A DNA stretch of 64,000 nt, from NCBI RefSeq assembly GCF_947172395.1, contig NC_069097.1, forward strand, positions 12,322,142-12,386,141. The letters are read 5' to 3'. The DNA comes from Bicyclus anynana. Taxonomy: Eukaryota; Arthropoda; Insecta; Lepidoptera; Nymphalidae. A model generated the notes under the pieces. The model was given only the letters and a program-made list of their open reading frames with translations, was not told the DNA's origin and did no database searches. Below are positions 50,531 through 61,547 of this stretch, piece after piece. The number at the start of each line of letters is the position of its first letter. Positions within the stretch are counted from its first letter, which is position 1. Made by a program: the position numbers and the translations under genes.

Positions 50531-51304
50531 TTTTTTAGGTATAACTGTCCAGGCCCAGACCTCCCTCCCTATCGGAGAGGAGTTATAGAGCTAAGACCCA
50601 CGACGTAGATCCAATGGGGGTTGGAGTGCTTAGCTTAGGATATGAATTAATATATGTATAGTAATTAACGTTAACTTGTTGACGCGGTAAACATAGAGCC
50701 AATATGTCGTTCTCTAAAAGAAATACAAGCAAATCAGCATCAAACTGTTTATATAAATTGGTGATGAAAGATCGCACGCACGTCCTGGACTCGTGCCAAG
50801 ACGCCGGTGTTAATTTAAAACCTTTAAATCTGCAATAAATCTTCAAAGCTCCGAGTCGATCAAAATTCTGTGAGGCCTAGTTTCATCATATCCCATAGCG
50901 AGACATAATTTATAACAGTGCACTAAACGCACTAAACTACTGTATAATAAATATAAATTCTGTATTTTACCTAATAAAAATATGTTATTATTTAGATACA
51001 TGTATCTATTTGAAATTCACGAACGAAGAGTTAAAATATTTCGTATGAAACTTGTCTCGAAATATTACGGTAAAGTTGCAGTGAATACAAGTATCTGTGA
51101 ATTTCTTAAATTGACAGTTTTACGTGAAGATTTTGAATTTTTCGTGTGGAAATTCCTAAACACGATATCTGCAGAATTAAATCTACTTGTAATAACTAAA
51201 ATTAACTAACAATTGGATGATTGAAAATCCTCGCATATTTTAGAAATCAAGTGATGATTGGTCAAATCAATTTAAACCACGCATGTGTAGGTAATTTATA
51301 TTGT
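50531..51304. other. No gene recognised
   Basis: Two short frames (50583-50846 minus, 50982-51209 plus) have no recognisable features. No element ends. Confidence 0.4.
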
Positions 51305-51501
51305 ACTAGTTAACGCCGTGCGGTTTCACGCTCGTGGTTCCCGTTCCCATAGAAATACGGGAATAATATATCCCCGATATATATCCTCGTTAAATGGGCT
51401 ATCTAACACTGAAATATTTTTTTAAATCGGACCAGTAGTTCCTGAGATTAGCGCGTTCAAGTAAACAAACAGACTCTTCAGCTTTATAATATTAGTATAG
51501 A
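51305..51501 (-). mobile_element. Helitron, full length
   Basis: Plus strand ACTAGTTAACGCCGTGCGGT to TTTATAATATTAGTATAGA. It contains CCTCGTTAAATGGGC, which in element orientation is CCCATTTAACGAGG. This shows the undisturbed site used by the 53139 insertion. Confidence 0.85.
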
Positions 51502-52489
51502 TTAGTCCTCATTAATGAAACAAGTCGATAGCCCAAATGATCTTTGTTGTTAAACTAAGACCTTACCTTTGAACTTGTATCGCACTCAAATTCACCAACA
51601 AAAATAGAAATAGAATAGAATAGAAACTTTAGCGTAGGTACTACAGTACTGATTTTAAATACTTTTAAAGACTGCACCTAACTAATGGACTAAATTGGAA
51701 ACTAAAGGATGCTTCAATAAAATCTAATCTACGTTGTAACCAATAATAGGGATGATGACAGTTTTTTAAATTGTATGTAAATTAAGAGTATACTAATAGC
51801 AAAGCAATTTTATAAAAGCAACAGGATGTCTGCGATTATTACTTTCGGAGCTACAGGGATTTAAAGAGTCAGATTTGCGGCGCTGCCGCGGATTCCTGAA
51901 AAACGCTCCATACAAAATGGCACGATTTAGTGACATCGTTGGCTCGCTGATCGATAGGTTTGTATGGGCGTTCAAACAAAATTACTAATATCTTTGTTAT
52001 TTGTGCGTTTATGTTTATAGTTCATTTATAAAAAAAAATTACACATTTAATGTAAGGAAGCTAAAACTGTATTAATTTTCATCTAATTACGATAAAAAAA
52101 ATTTAATAAATTTTGAAATTTTATAATCATATTTATTTTGCAATTATCCAAGCAATCTTTGCTTTTTATGTATAAATTAGTTAACATTAACCTTATTTAC
52201 CCGAATGTATCATAAAAATCAATATATTCAAACCTAGTCATCATCCCCATTATAATATGCGCCTTCAAGTTCACTCTGAACAAGAGGCGTAGGTATGGCT
52301 GTGCAGTAAAACATATTCCACCGGGGTTATAGGCAAAGATTTATTAGATATGTCACTAGTCCGTCAAAACGGTGGCGAACAAGTGGCTAATTCTTCTTAT
52401 TGCGGCGATTTTGTAGGCACGTAACATATCTAGTAGTATAAAACCTTTGGTTATAGGCAACAGGTTCAGCCTGTTGTAGTGTCTTTTTT
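51502..52489. other. No gene recognised; short repeat phrase at 52393
   Basis: GCGGCGATTTTGTAGGCACG, then TAACATATCTAGTAGTATAAAA, at 52401-52442 recurs in diverged form at 62232-62275. The family is unknown. The rest is AT-rich. Confidence 0.45.
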
Positions 52490-52809
52490 TTTAATTCTTT
52501 ACAAGTTAGCCCTTGACTACAATCTCACCTGATGGTAAGTGATGATGCAGTCTAACATGGAAGCGGGCTAACTTGTTAGGAGGAGGATAAAAATCCACAC
52601 CCCTTTCGGTTTCTACACGGCATCGTACCAGAACGCTAAATCGCTTGGCGGTACGTCTTTGCCGATAGGGTGGTAACTAGCCACGGCCGAAGCCTCCCAC
52701 CAGCCAGACCTGGACAAATTAAGAAAATCTCACTCTGCCCAGCCGTGGATCGAGCCCAGGACCTCCGTTTTGTAAATCCACCGCGCATACCACTGCGCCA
52801 CGGAGGCCG
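52490..52809 (-). mobile_element. SINE family B, full length
   Basis: Best copy of the family. On the minus strand: head GGCCTCCGTGGCGCAGTGGT and ATGCGCGGTGGATTTAC, B-box region TGGGCTCGATCCACGGC, body GGCTTCGGCCGTGGCTAGTT and AACGCTAAATC region reversed, tail GAGATTGTAGTCAAGGGCTA, ACTTGTAAAGAATT. Confidence 0.87.
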
Positions 52810-53028
52810 TCAAAAACGGCCACGGAGGTTGTCTATGGACAAGTCTGCCGCATAATGTATCTTGTGTTTAACTCCTTGAAGCTCGTAACTCTGAATGAAC
52901 GGGATACGGTCAGGCGACCGGACGTGTGCGGTCCTGTCTAAAATTAACACGTCGCTGGAAAAAGTGTGTAAACAATACTCTGCCTCATAACCTCTCTATA
53001 CGAGTACGCTTTCTGTTTTTTTCCGTTA
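52810..53028. other. No gene recognised
   Basis: Begins with a short echo of the SINE head (CGGCCACGGAGG). Otherwise unassigned. Confidence 0.4.
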
Positions 53029-53138
53029 TCTATACTAATATTATAAAGCTGAAGAGTTTGTTGTTGCTTGAACGCGCTAATCTCAGGAACTACTGGTACG
53101 ATTTGAAAAATTCTTCCAGTTTTAGGTAACCTATTTAA

Positions 53139-53598
53139 GAGCGCGCAGCGCGTCGTTCCGATATGGATAAAATTCGAAGCGCAAACAAGACGCCGAATTA
53201 TAACTTTCACGTGAGTGAAAAGCACGGAGCGATTGACGCGCGACGCAAATTTTATGACGTGAGCGCCAAAACTATTTTTACCTAATTGCAAGTAAATTAA
53301 ACAACATAACGAAAAACAAAATGGATGTTCAAGATATATACCTAATTTTCTATACAAAACAAAAATTTAAGAAAATGAGTTTGTTTTTCCTGAGATTGAA
53401 AGCAAAATGTGAGCAAAACATGTGTTTTTCAAAAAAATTAACTATCGAGAAAAGTTTTACAAATTGTGTATTTTGTATAGGTAGTCATAACGAAGCTAAC
53501 ACTTTAAAATATCATTTACCCAAATATCAGGCTCCTAACTTTTCCAGAATCTGAGATCCAAAACCATTTGTAACCACCAAATTACATATTGCACACTC
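53139..53598. mobile_element. 460-bp TTAA-targeting element (piggyBac-like, non-autonomous)
   Basis: TTAA stands at both junctions (53135-53138 and 53599-53602), and the unoccupied site with a single TTAA is seen in the related Helitron at 51305. Ends GAGCGCGC and GCACACTC are short imperfect inverted repeats. The first 140 bp are rich in GCGCG words. piggyBac-type transposases use TTAA sites, but the ends here do not read as the classical CCCT form, so the family is inferred from the target only. Confidence 0.8.
53321..53554 (+). CDS. 77-codon open frame within the TTAA element, doubtful
   Basis: ATG in context AACAAAATGG. The translation starts MDVQDIYLIFYTKQKFKKMS and includes four cysteines (KCEQNMCF and NCVFCIG), a spacing that could suggest a small metal-binding fold but matches no signature I know. 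A 137-codon frame overlaps on the other strand. Too short for a transposase. Confidence 0.2.
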   Translation: MDVQDIYLIFYTKQKFKKMSLFFLRLKAKCEQNMCFSKKLTIEKSFTNCVFCIGSHNEANTLKYHLPKYQAPNFSRI

Positions 53599-53842
53599 TT
53601 AACGAGGAAGGCTAGGCTTATATTTTATCACCGTATACCTACGGGAACGGGAACCACGTAGCTAAACCGCGCGGCGTCAGCTAGTATTTACATAAAATTT
53701 ACCGCTAATCAAGTTAGCAGACAAAAAGAGTTATTTTTGCATTAAATAGGTAATATTAATATGGATGGTATATTGTGTATTCTCAACGCGAAGAAAGTCG
53801 CAGGCATTTGCTATTACTTCTGATATTTATATGAACTGCCCA

Positions 53843-54051
53843 ATAAATAAATAAATAAATAAATAAATAAATATACTTAAACAATACACATCAAAGCAAT
53901 AAGCATACAGAGCAGTTATATAATGTATAAATACACACAGACACTGGAAAAAACCCATGTTCATCACACAAATATTTTCCAGTTGTGGGAATCGAACCCA
54001 CGGCCGTAGACGCAGAAAGCAGGGTCACTACCCACTGCGCCACACGGCCCT
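53843..54051 (-). mobile_element. SINE of a fourth tRNA-headed family with (ATTT)n tail
   Basis: On the minus strand: GGCCGTGTGGCGCAGTGGGT, CCTGCTTTCTGCGTC, B box GGGTTCGATTCCCACAACTG, body AACATGGGTTTTTTCCAGTG, and the tail (ATTT)n seen on the plus strand as AATAAATAAATAAATAAATA at 53845. The tRNA resemblance ends at the B box. Confidence 0.8.
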
Positions 54052-54168
54052 CAAATCAATCAAAGAACTTAATTCGGTCTACTTTCACTCGGTTCTCTGA
54101 TTGATAAGTATAAATAAACATGGACGTGCTCACGATATATCTACTCATAGTCACACAACGATTTCTTT

Positions 54169-54325
54169 GCTAGTCGACACCACGCGGTTTCACCCGCGCC
54201 TACGTCATTCACAAATAACGTGGCTTTCTAGTGGTAAAAGAATTTTCAAAATCGGTTCAGTAGATCCAGAGATTACCCCCTATTAAGTTTGTTGTATTGT
54301 GATCCCACAAACTTTATTGATAAAT
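54169..54325 (-). mobile_element. Helitron, second subfamily, 5' end disrupted
   Basis: Plus strand CTAGTCGACACCACGCGGTT, CACAAATAACGTGGCTTTC, AATCGGTTCAGTAGATCCAG, GATTACCCCCTA. Beyond this it departs from the family. Confidence 0.75.
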
Positions 54326-54352
54326 ATTTTTGTTGATATACTGTTATTTACT

Positions 54353-54689
54353 CATCATCATCATCATTTTCAACCCTTAATCGGCTCACTGTTAAGCTCG
54401 AGTCTCCTCTCAGAATGAGAGGGGTTAGGCCAATAGTCCACCACGCTGGCCCAACGCGGATTGGCAGACTTCACACACGCAGAGAATTAAGAAATTCTCT
54501 GGTATGCAGGTTTCCTCACGATGTTTTCCTTCACCGATTGAGACACGTGATATTTAATTTCTTAAAATGCACACAACTGAAAAGTTGGAGGTGCATGCCC
54601 CGGACCGGATTCGAACCCACACCCTCCGAAATCGGAGGCAGAGGTCATATGGCCACTGGGCTATCACGGCTCACGACTATCACGACTCC
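54353..54689 (-). mobile_element. SINE family A, full length, with 7-bp target duplication
   Basis: Complete from (ATC)n tail to the head CGTGATAGCCCAGTGG. The head end carries an extra ACGACTATCACGACT, a partial repeat of its own 5' bases. ATTTACT at 54346-54352 and 54690-54696 is the likely duplication. Confidence 0.87.
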
Positions 54690-54696
54690 ATTTACT

Positions 54697-55427
54697 TAAC
54701 GTGAAACACTTAGTTAACATTTAGTTAACGTGATGTAGTATTTACTATTAATATTATTGCTAATTGATCAAAATTACTAACCAGTGTTCTTGATATTACG
54801 ATTTTCGTTAACAATTTCGTTAGCTTTACGGATTACGAAAAAATGTGTTTGTTATTGATTTGATGTTAATTATATAAGATGGCTAATATACCAAAGTTAG
54901 TGAAAAGGCCACCAGCTATAAGTCATTGTTATTGTTTTACAATATCTAAATACTCGTACATTGCAAATATGTACTGAACAAAATGATAGCGCGCCATATT
55001 TCGCAAACTGCACGTTATATTTTATCTATCTTGCAGTTGTTCTTTATCGCTTGTATTGTTACAATATATGACTAAACTATCACGAACATACAAAAACGGA
55101 CTCAAATTCATATTATTAAAGCACATAATCGCCTGCAACTGTCACCAGTCTATCATTAATGTCTTCGGAATGGAGTTTTGGATAAGAGAAGATAGCCACT
55201 TGGGGACGTCAAGGACTTATCGATAAACAAAATCAATATTTGAACAAGTTGACACTTTACGATTTAATGCTTGCATTTTTCCTTTTTTTGTAAAGAACCT
55301 ACCTAATCTAATATTGAATCAGCAAATATTTAAATCGATAGATAGGAGTAGCGTACACGAAAAATCGTTTAAAATTATTTGAAGTTATATAAGTAGGTGA
55401 ATGGGAATGGCAAATGACGAACAGCAA
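54697..55427. other. No gene recognised
   Basis: TTAGTTAACATTTAGTTAACG at 54710 is a short repeat. The remainder is AT-rich and unassigned. Confidence 0.45.
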
Positions 55428-55741
55428 CACATTATCAACCCATAGTCGGCTCACTGCTGAGCTCGAGTCTCCTCTCAGAATGAGAGGGGTTAGGCCAATA
55501 GTACACCACGCTGGCCCAATGCAGATTGGTAGACTTCACACACGCAGAGAATTAAGAAAATTCTCTGATATGCAGGTTTCCTCACGATGTTCTTCCTTCA
55601 CCGTTTGAGACACGTGATATTTAATTTCCTAAAATGCACGTAACGGAAAAGTTGGAGGTGAATGCCCTAAACCGAATTCGAACCCACACCCTCCGGAATC
55701 GGAGACAGAGGTCATTTCCACTGGGCTATCACGGCTCTTCT
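55428..55741 (-). mobile_element. SINE family A, full length, with 8-bp target duplication
   Basis: All landmarks are present, from CACATTATCAACCCATAGTC to the head GGGCTATCACGGCTCTTCT. AACAGCAA lies at 55420-55427 and 55742-55749. With few changes from the copies at 38 and 54353, it is among the younger copies. Confidence 0.87.
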
Positions 55742-55749
55742 AACAGCAA

Positions 55750-56489
55750 GGTGCGTCTAAACTCTGACCCTAACCGTTTCAAAGCCTTGGAGTCATTAAT
55801 GCTTTGGTGTTGCGTTAAAATTTGCGTTTGCCTAATCAATTCGTGTTTTTAAAAGCAGTCTTGAGAATGTCAGACTCTATTCTGTAAGTTTATTTTAGAA
55901 ATTGACAGTCTGATATCGAACTCGTCTATATCTCTTACACGTTACTTAAGATAGAGAGAGATAGAAATGAATCCGAAGCTCAAACTTTCAAGTTCTTGAA
56001 ACATTGTCACAGATTAGGGTTAAACGCAACAATGAACGCAAAGCTTTACTTACGTCATTTTGAACAATCGCACACACAACAAAACGAGTTGTTAATACAC
56101 GGAGTCTTTAAGTCAACAGTCATGTCTATAATCTTTCGGATAATCGGTAATACTTTTATTTAATAATAGATCTTTGAATACTTTCACCGGATGATGATTA
56201 TAATGCATTGACATCTACTGTTTGAATAAATAAGGCTTAATGCACACTGATACGTTCAGTGAGCGTTAGAGATAAAACATGTTTGATAATTTGCTTGTCA
56301 AACCTGGCTTGTTCATTAAGTGTTTGACAAATGTTTCAAACAAAGCCGTGGTTAATCAAATTGTTTGAATTTTACGAAAAGTTTCATCATTCCAATCAGA
56401 ATAGTATTGGAATCCTTATGAAGTTTCATTTTCGTTTCCTTTTGATATGACAGTTTAATCATGCATGGACGACAATGATCTTATATATG
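55750..56489. other. No gene recognised
   Basis: No element ends or exon signals I would defend. Confidence 0.45.
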
Positions 56490-56685
56490 ACTAGCTGACT
56501 CTCCGCAGTTTCACCCAAGTTGTTTCCGGTTCCGAGGGTATACGCGGATGAAATGTAACCTACGACACTCACAAATAACGTGGCTTTCGAATGGTTTAAG
56601 AATTTTCAAAATCAGTTTATTAGAAAGAGAGATTACCCCCTACAATACCACAAACTTTTCCTCTTTATGATATTAGTACATAGAA
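56490..56685 (-). mobile_element. Helitron, second subfamily
   Basis: Plus strand ACTAGCTGACTCTCCGCAGT, CACAAATAACGTGGCTTTCG, GATTACCCCCTACAATACCA, CTCTTTATGATATTAGTACA then TAGA. Confidence 0.8.
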
Positions 56686-56771
56686 TAGACCTTTTCTTGC
56701 CTCGCGCATTCACCGATGCATTCACCGTTGCGTTCAATCTTGCATCAGCTAATGATAATGCTTGGCAGTTC

Positions 56772-57046
56772 ATGTGACGTTATAGCCCTGTAGATATGAC
56801 CTAAACCTTTGATTCGGAGGACATAGGTTCGAATCCGGACCGGCGCATGCTGCTCCAACTTTACGTATCTCAAACGGTGAAAAGAAAAACATCGTGAGGT
56901 AATAAAAGTTCTTAATTCTCTACGAGTGTGAAGTCTGCCAATCCGCATTTAGCCAGCGTGGTGGACTAAGGCCTAATCCCTCTCATTCTAAGAGGAGACT
57001 CGTGCTCAATAGGGAGCCTATGGGTTGTTAATGATAATGATGATGA
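56772..57046 (+). mobile_element. SINE family A, diverged
   Basis: Head GTTATAGCCCTGTAGATATG and GGTTCGAATCCGGACC, body ACGTATCTCAAACGGTGAAA, tail ATGGGTTGTTAATGATAATG. No duplication found. Confidence 0.82.
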
Positions 57047-57103
57047 CCTGTCGTATGAAAACTACAACAAAATCAAGTTGCTATTTTTGTGGCGGTAAAT
57101 ATA

Positions 57104-57360
57104 AATTGATTATGAAACAGGCCTAAAACTCACGTGATATTAAGTCGAAGTATGCCCGACTAGTTTCGAACCCATACGGGGCCCTTAGTCATGAGCTGGT
57201 TCTTGCAACGCGGCACGATCCAAACTCCGAACTCCAAACAATCTGTTTGGATCGTGTCGCGTTGCAAGAACCAGCTCATGACTAAGGACTGGGTTCGAAA
57301 TTAGTCGGGCATACTCCGACTTAATATCACGTGAGTTTTTGCCGTGTTTCATAATCAATT
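57104..57360. mobile_element. Foldback element, 257 bp, about 115-bp arms
   Basis: The left arm (AATTGATTATGAAACAGGCC to CACGATCCAAAC, 57104-57224) is nearly the exact reverse complement of the right arm (GTTTGGATCGTGTCGCGTTG to AATCAATT, 57245-57360). The 20-bp loop is TCCGAACTCCAAACAATCTG-like. A 6-7 base insertion (ACGGGGC) in the left arm and a few substitutions are the only differences. No open frame. Confidence 0.88.
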
Positions 57361-57784
57361 AATGTAAATATAAACATTATCATACTCATAACCTCCGCGT
57401 TATACGAAGCGAAGTCATAAGCATTGCTAAGTAGTGCAACATGACTAAAATAACTTTAGGTATATACGAAACTAGGAGATAACTGAAGCGTAGCAGACGC
57501 ATCGCTCGGCTGACTTTTTCTCATATCAGTTAGACGTACATATCTCGGATTTCTTCATAAAATTACTCGTTTTCTCACAATACATTTTCTTGCCACTAAT
57601 GAATTATAGTGATGCATACTTACAAATCATATAATTAGTCGCATTTTCAATTGTATTTTCTACTAGCCATGCGGTAAGTTCAGGCGTAATTCCCGTTTTT
57701 ACTAACCTTACTCTTACATATTATTAATTTTTATTTATAATATTGACACCAATAATTATAGTATTTTGTGGGTCTCCTTTTCCT
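57361..57784. other. No gene recognised
   Basis: Possible worn Helitron end (CTACTAGCCATGCGGTAAGT) at 57660. Nothing else. Confidence 0.4.
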
Positions 57785-58083
57785 ATTCTTTACAAGTTAG
57801 CCCTTGACTACAATCTCACTTGATGGTAAGTGATGATGCAATCTAAGATAGATGTGAGCTAACTTTTTTAAGAGTAGGATGAAAATCCACACCCTTTCGA
57901 TTTTTACACGATATCGTACCGGAACCAGAAAGCTAAGTCGCTTGGCGGTACGTATTTATGGGTAGAGTAACTGGCCACGACCGAAGCCTGCCACCTGAAT
58001 CAAAATAAAAAACCGACCCAGCGAGGGATCGAACCCAGGACCCACGTGTTTTAAATTCATCGCGCACACCACTGCTCCACGGA
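57785..58083 (-). mobile_element. SINE family B, full length, diverged
   Basis: Plus strand TTCTTTACAAGTTAGCCC, CTCACTTGATGGTAAGTG, AAATCCACACCCTTTCG, GGATCGAACCCAGGACCC and CACCACTGCTCCACGG. Several indels compared with the 52490 copy. Confidence 0.85.
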
Positions 58084-58198
58084 AATCTAGTAAATATTGA
58101 TTATAAATATTACTTAATTAATAAAATATTAATATAATTAATAGCAAGTTGGTAATTTTCGTGCATATCCACTACAGTTACTCAAAGTTAGAGAATAG

Positions 58199-58912
58199 CC
58201 TAGCAGATTATATTTTCATAATAATCTAAACAAAAGAAGATCTGACATAGTATGTCACGCTACCAAACACAGAACACAAGTTGCTCGGAGGCATTTCTAT
58301 ATTTCTAGCTCCAGAATTTATAACAAGTTAAACAGAATCATTAACATCTATCCTCTTACCATCAAACAGTGTAAAACTTGTTTAACAAAATGGTTGCAGA
58401 CCCGCTCTTATGAGCAAACAGAAGAATTACTCCAAATTCTAAGATAATCTGAATCGCTTTATCAAACCGTCTACATAATATATAGGACTATAGATATATC
58501 AAGAGGCTGACTGCTAGCATCATCATTGTAGTGTATAGTTATGTAAATGTAAAATCATAAATCACATACTCACACCCGCAAACACACATACACACACACA
58601 CACAATCACACACACACATAATCACACACACACATAATCACACACACATAATTACACACACACACACACAATTGCACACACACAAATACTAACGTACAAG
58701 GGCATAATTTTATGATAATATTTATAGGATTGGATTGTATATATAGTAGGGAAGTTCCAGCTTTCTGAGATAGTTTCTAACTAGTTCAGATAGCTGGGGC
58801 ACTCACAAAAATTTGGTAGTAATATTTAATATTTTTCTATTTGTATTTATGTGTCATGTTTTCCTTTTTTGTGTTTTGCCAAATAAGATTTTTCTTTCTT
58901 CTTTCTTCTTCT
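58199..58912 (+). mobile_element. C-terminal fragment and 3' UTR of a LINE
   Basis: Frame 58199-58447 reads HRTQVARRHFYISSSRIYNK, LNRIINIYPLTIKQCKTCLT, KWLQTRS, ending LLQILR. This matches in layout the last segment of Jockey/CR1-type RTs (the end after W/Y-N-LP). The long 3' UTR contains a broken (CA)n array at 58573-58690 and ends AAATAAGATTTTTC, (TTTCTTC)n, a LINE tail like that of the 29674 element. It is a severely 5'-truncated insertion. Confidence 0.72.
58573..58690. repeat. Broken (CA)n microsatellite
   Basis: Repeated blocks of ACACACACAC separated by ATAATC, ATAATTAC and AATTGC, giving a higher-order repeat of about 17-18 bp (CACACACACATAATCA). Confidence 0.9.
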
Positions 58913-58945
58913 AATTAGTTTTTAATTTTTAACGAAATTAAGTGC

Positions 58946-59010
58946 ATTCTGAGAAGAGCCCCGAGCTCAGCAGTGAGCCGAATATGGGATGATAATTATG
59001 ATGATGACGA
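58946..59010 (+). repeat. SINE family A tail fragment
   Basis: CATTCTGAGAAGAGCCCCGA, GCAGTGAGCCGAATATGGG, ATAATTATGATGATG. It follows directly on the LINE tail. Confidence 0.75.
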
Positions 59011-59367
59011 AAGCCTCCATATGGACGAAGTCGCTAGTATCCGCTAGTATACGATGGTAACGAACGAAACTCGAATTAGTTATTTGTTGTGGGTGATTGT
59101 TTCAAGGTTCATGCTAATGTTAGTTATTCTTTTGTTCGAGATAACGAGTTATTTGTTCGCATATTTTTCGAGTGCCCTTTTCGCCTAAAGCTAAATTTAC
59201 GGTTCCCCTTTTGCTACTCTGCAATTTGCATTCGTAAGGGTGGAACTTTTAAAACCCCCTTCTTAATGAAGTTTTATATTGTAATGCCTTTTTTGTTATA
59301 CTGCCCTTTACTCCCCTAAAGTACGTATACTCGTAGGTAAGAATGTACTTAAGTACCTACGTAGATA

Positions 59368-59653
59368 GATTGATAGCCCAGTGGATATGACCTCAGCTTC
59401 CAATTCCGGATGGTGTGGGTTTGAATCCGGTCCGAAGCATGCACAACTTTTCAGTTGTGCGCATTTTAAGAAATTAATTATCACGTGTCTCAAACGGTGA
59501 AGGAAAAACATCGTGAGGAAACCTGCACACCGGAAAATTTTCTTTATTCTCTGCTTGTGTGTCTGCCAATCCACATTGGGCCACCGTGGTGGACTAATGG
59601 CCTAACCCTCGGAGGAGACTCAAGCTCAGCAGTGAGCCGAATATGGGTTGATG
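59368..59653 (+). mobile_element. SINE family A, full length, with 13-bp target duplication
   Basis: Head GATAGCCCAGTGGATATGAC and GGGTTTGAATCCGGTCC, body CACGTGTCTCAAACGGTGAA, end GAATATGGGTTGATG. ACCTACGTAGATA is exactly duplicated at 59355-59367 and 59654-59666. The B box has T in place of C (GTTTGAATCC). Confidence 0.88.
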
Positions 59654-59666
59654 ACCTACGTAGATA

Positions 59667-59840
59667 CTTTATTATGTCAGCTGTATAAATAACTAGAGGA
59701 TGCCCGCAACTTCATCCGCAAAATCCGTTCTCAGCGGACGTCAGCCACTGACGATCAAGTCGTGCAGCGCTAACGGCTTGACAGCCGATAAAACTGATCG
59801 TGTTTAGGTCGCATCATGCGCATTGCCACCAACAAAAACA
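59667..59840 (-). mobile_element. Helitron 3' end joined to an unassigned shared repeat
   Basis: ACTAGAGGATGCCCGCAACT then TCATCCGCAAAATCC is a minus-oriented Helitron 3' end. From 59745, CCACTGACGATCAAGTCG, AACGGCTTGACAGCCGATAA and AACTGATCGTG is shared with 61889-61970. Confidence 0.55.
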
Positions 59841-61547
59841 CAAATGAAAGGAACTTGGTATGAGGATTTCAAATATATATTTTTTGTAATTTTGAAATAA
59901 ATAGTTTCCAAGTTACCTTTTTAAAAAGACGACGAAAATTGAGCAAACCCTACCCCACACTTTTGAAGATATTCGGAAAACTGAAACCCCTAATTTTTTT
60001 AACGAAACAAATAAGCCTGAAAATTATGTAATTAGGTACACTTTCAGGTCATTTTTCAAAAACATGATAGTTTGATGTATAAAGGGCGGCAACATTTATC
60101 TTTGCCCTGAGTAGCAAAATTACTAGATCGGCCCCTGCTAGCTTACTACTAGTAAGTAAGCAACGAAGCAGTTAGTTATGATATTGCCAGTGAATGAATA
60201 ACAAGAATGTTTAAACTGAACAATCCACCAGTTAACCGTTACCCGTCAAACATAACAAACCCTTCGCACATGGCCACAGACTTCCTTGTTTACTTTCATA
60301 ATACGAACATCCCATAATTTTATGGCGTCTAAACATCGAAGATATTGATTTATTTTCTGCTTAAGCTCTAAAAAATGTTGGGTAATGTACCCACCAGTGG
60401 TAAGCTACCTATGTTTTTAATAGAGTGTAAGTTTGTTTAAGCGCGCTAATCTGTGAAACTTCTAATCGGATTGGAAAAACTTTTTTTTTTACTTACTGTT
60501 GATTCTTGAGCAAACTCGAAATAAGCATGCTCATTAATAGCAATGTTGCGATACAAATGCTAATAAGTAGCAAGTGCTCAATAGTAGCATGCTTTCGTGC
60601 TTAAAATGAGCATGATTGTGTAACAGTAGCTTTACTCGTAGGTAAAGTCTTCTAGTCAAACAACATAATCAATTAATCATTTCAGGAAAATTATGTCTTT
60701 AAAATACATCGTAGCGTATCGATGTGCTGACCTGGTAATTAAAATATGTCCCTAAATAAATGATAATGACGTAAAATCAGACAATAAGATTATAATGTTT
60801 TAATAATTGAGCCCACCAACCTGTTTTGTCACAGCATTGTGGAATAAAACACGAGTTTTGGCGGACTTGGAATGTTATCATAACAGTGATAACAGTTCAA
60901 ATCAACCTGCGTCGTCTAAGGTAGGTAATTACTCGTGCCATCGCCCTTGAAGGGTTAGATAAGTATGAAAACCCATGGGTAATGGTGTACACCTGCCCAT
61001 TTTTTCAATTCAACGGGATATTCATAAACTTAGCAACTACGAAATGAATCAACCAGTTATCTACTAACTGACAAATTGACAGAGAACCCCAGTTAATGTA
61101 ACTTTTTTAATAACTCGCATCAAAAGCATGAAAATCCACTACTCATTAAGTAGGTAACCCTGTAGATGCCATGCAAAATATGCAACGCCATAATTGAGAA
61201 AATTATGTTATGTCTAATAAAAAATTCAATTAAAAACGGTTATAAAAAAAAAATAAAAAAATGAATTACCTACTTAGAAGTTAATTATAACTCGTTAGCG
61301 CATTAACTGGCACCTGGTGCAAAATGACAGAAGACTTTAAAAATTACCAAGATAGGTGAGAAATACTAAAAATAAACGTACATAATATAAATTATTTGAG
61401 TCAGATACCTGCTAAATCGCATATAAATCATTATTCATTACACAAGCGAAAATACACTACTTAGCACTGAAATTGGCATAGCGCTGCCAAACCAAAATAG
61501 CTCACCATCATCATTGAAGTGTGCATTTTCACTCCACTCTGCCCATC
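59841..61547. other. No gene recognised
   Basis: Around 60425 TTTGTTTAAGCGCGCTAATC is a short Helitron 5' body fragment. At 60520-60630 the word AGCATGCT and close variants recur. The rest is AT-rich with no defended coding signal. Confidence 0.45.

Larger units (their letters stand above)
53029..53684 (+). mobile_element. Helitron split by a TTAA-flanked insert
   Basis: 5' part TCTATACTAATATTATAAAG to AGGTAACCTATTTAA and 3' part TTAACGAGGAAGGCTAGGCT to CGCGCGGCGTCAGCTAG form one standard element once the 53139-53598 insert is ignored. Confidence 0.85.

Noticed and set aside
53845..53875. Independent AAAT microsatellite
   Set aside because: It is the (ATTT)n tail of the minus-strand SINE at 53843-54051.
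54415..54699. Open frame of 94 codons, and similar frames at 94, 6143, 55414, 56745, 59308
   Set aside because: All are translations of SINE family A (for example GRLHTRRELR), a non-coding element.
58573..58690. CRISPR-like array (regular spacing of short repeats)
   Set aside because: The repeats are plain CA dinucleotides with near-identical spacers in eukaryotic DNA.
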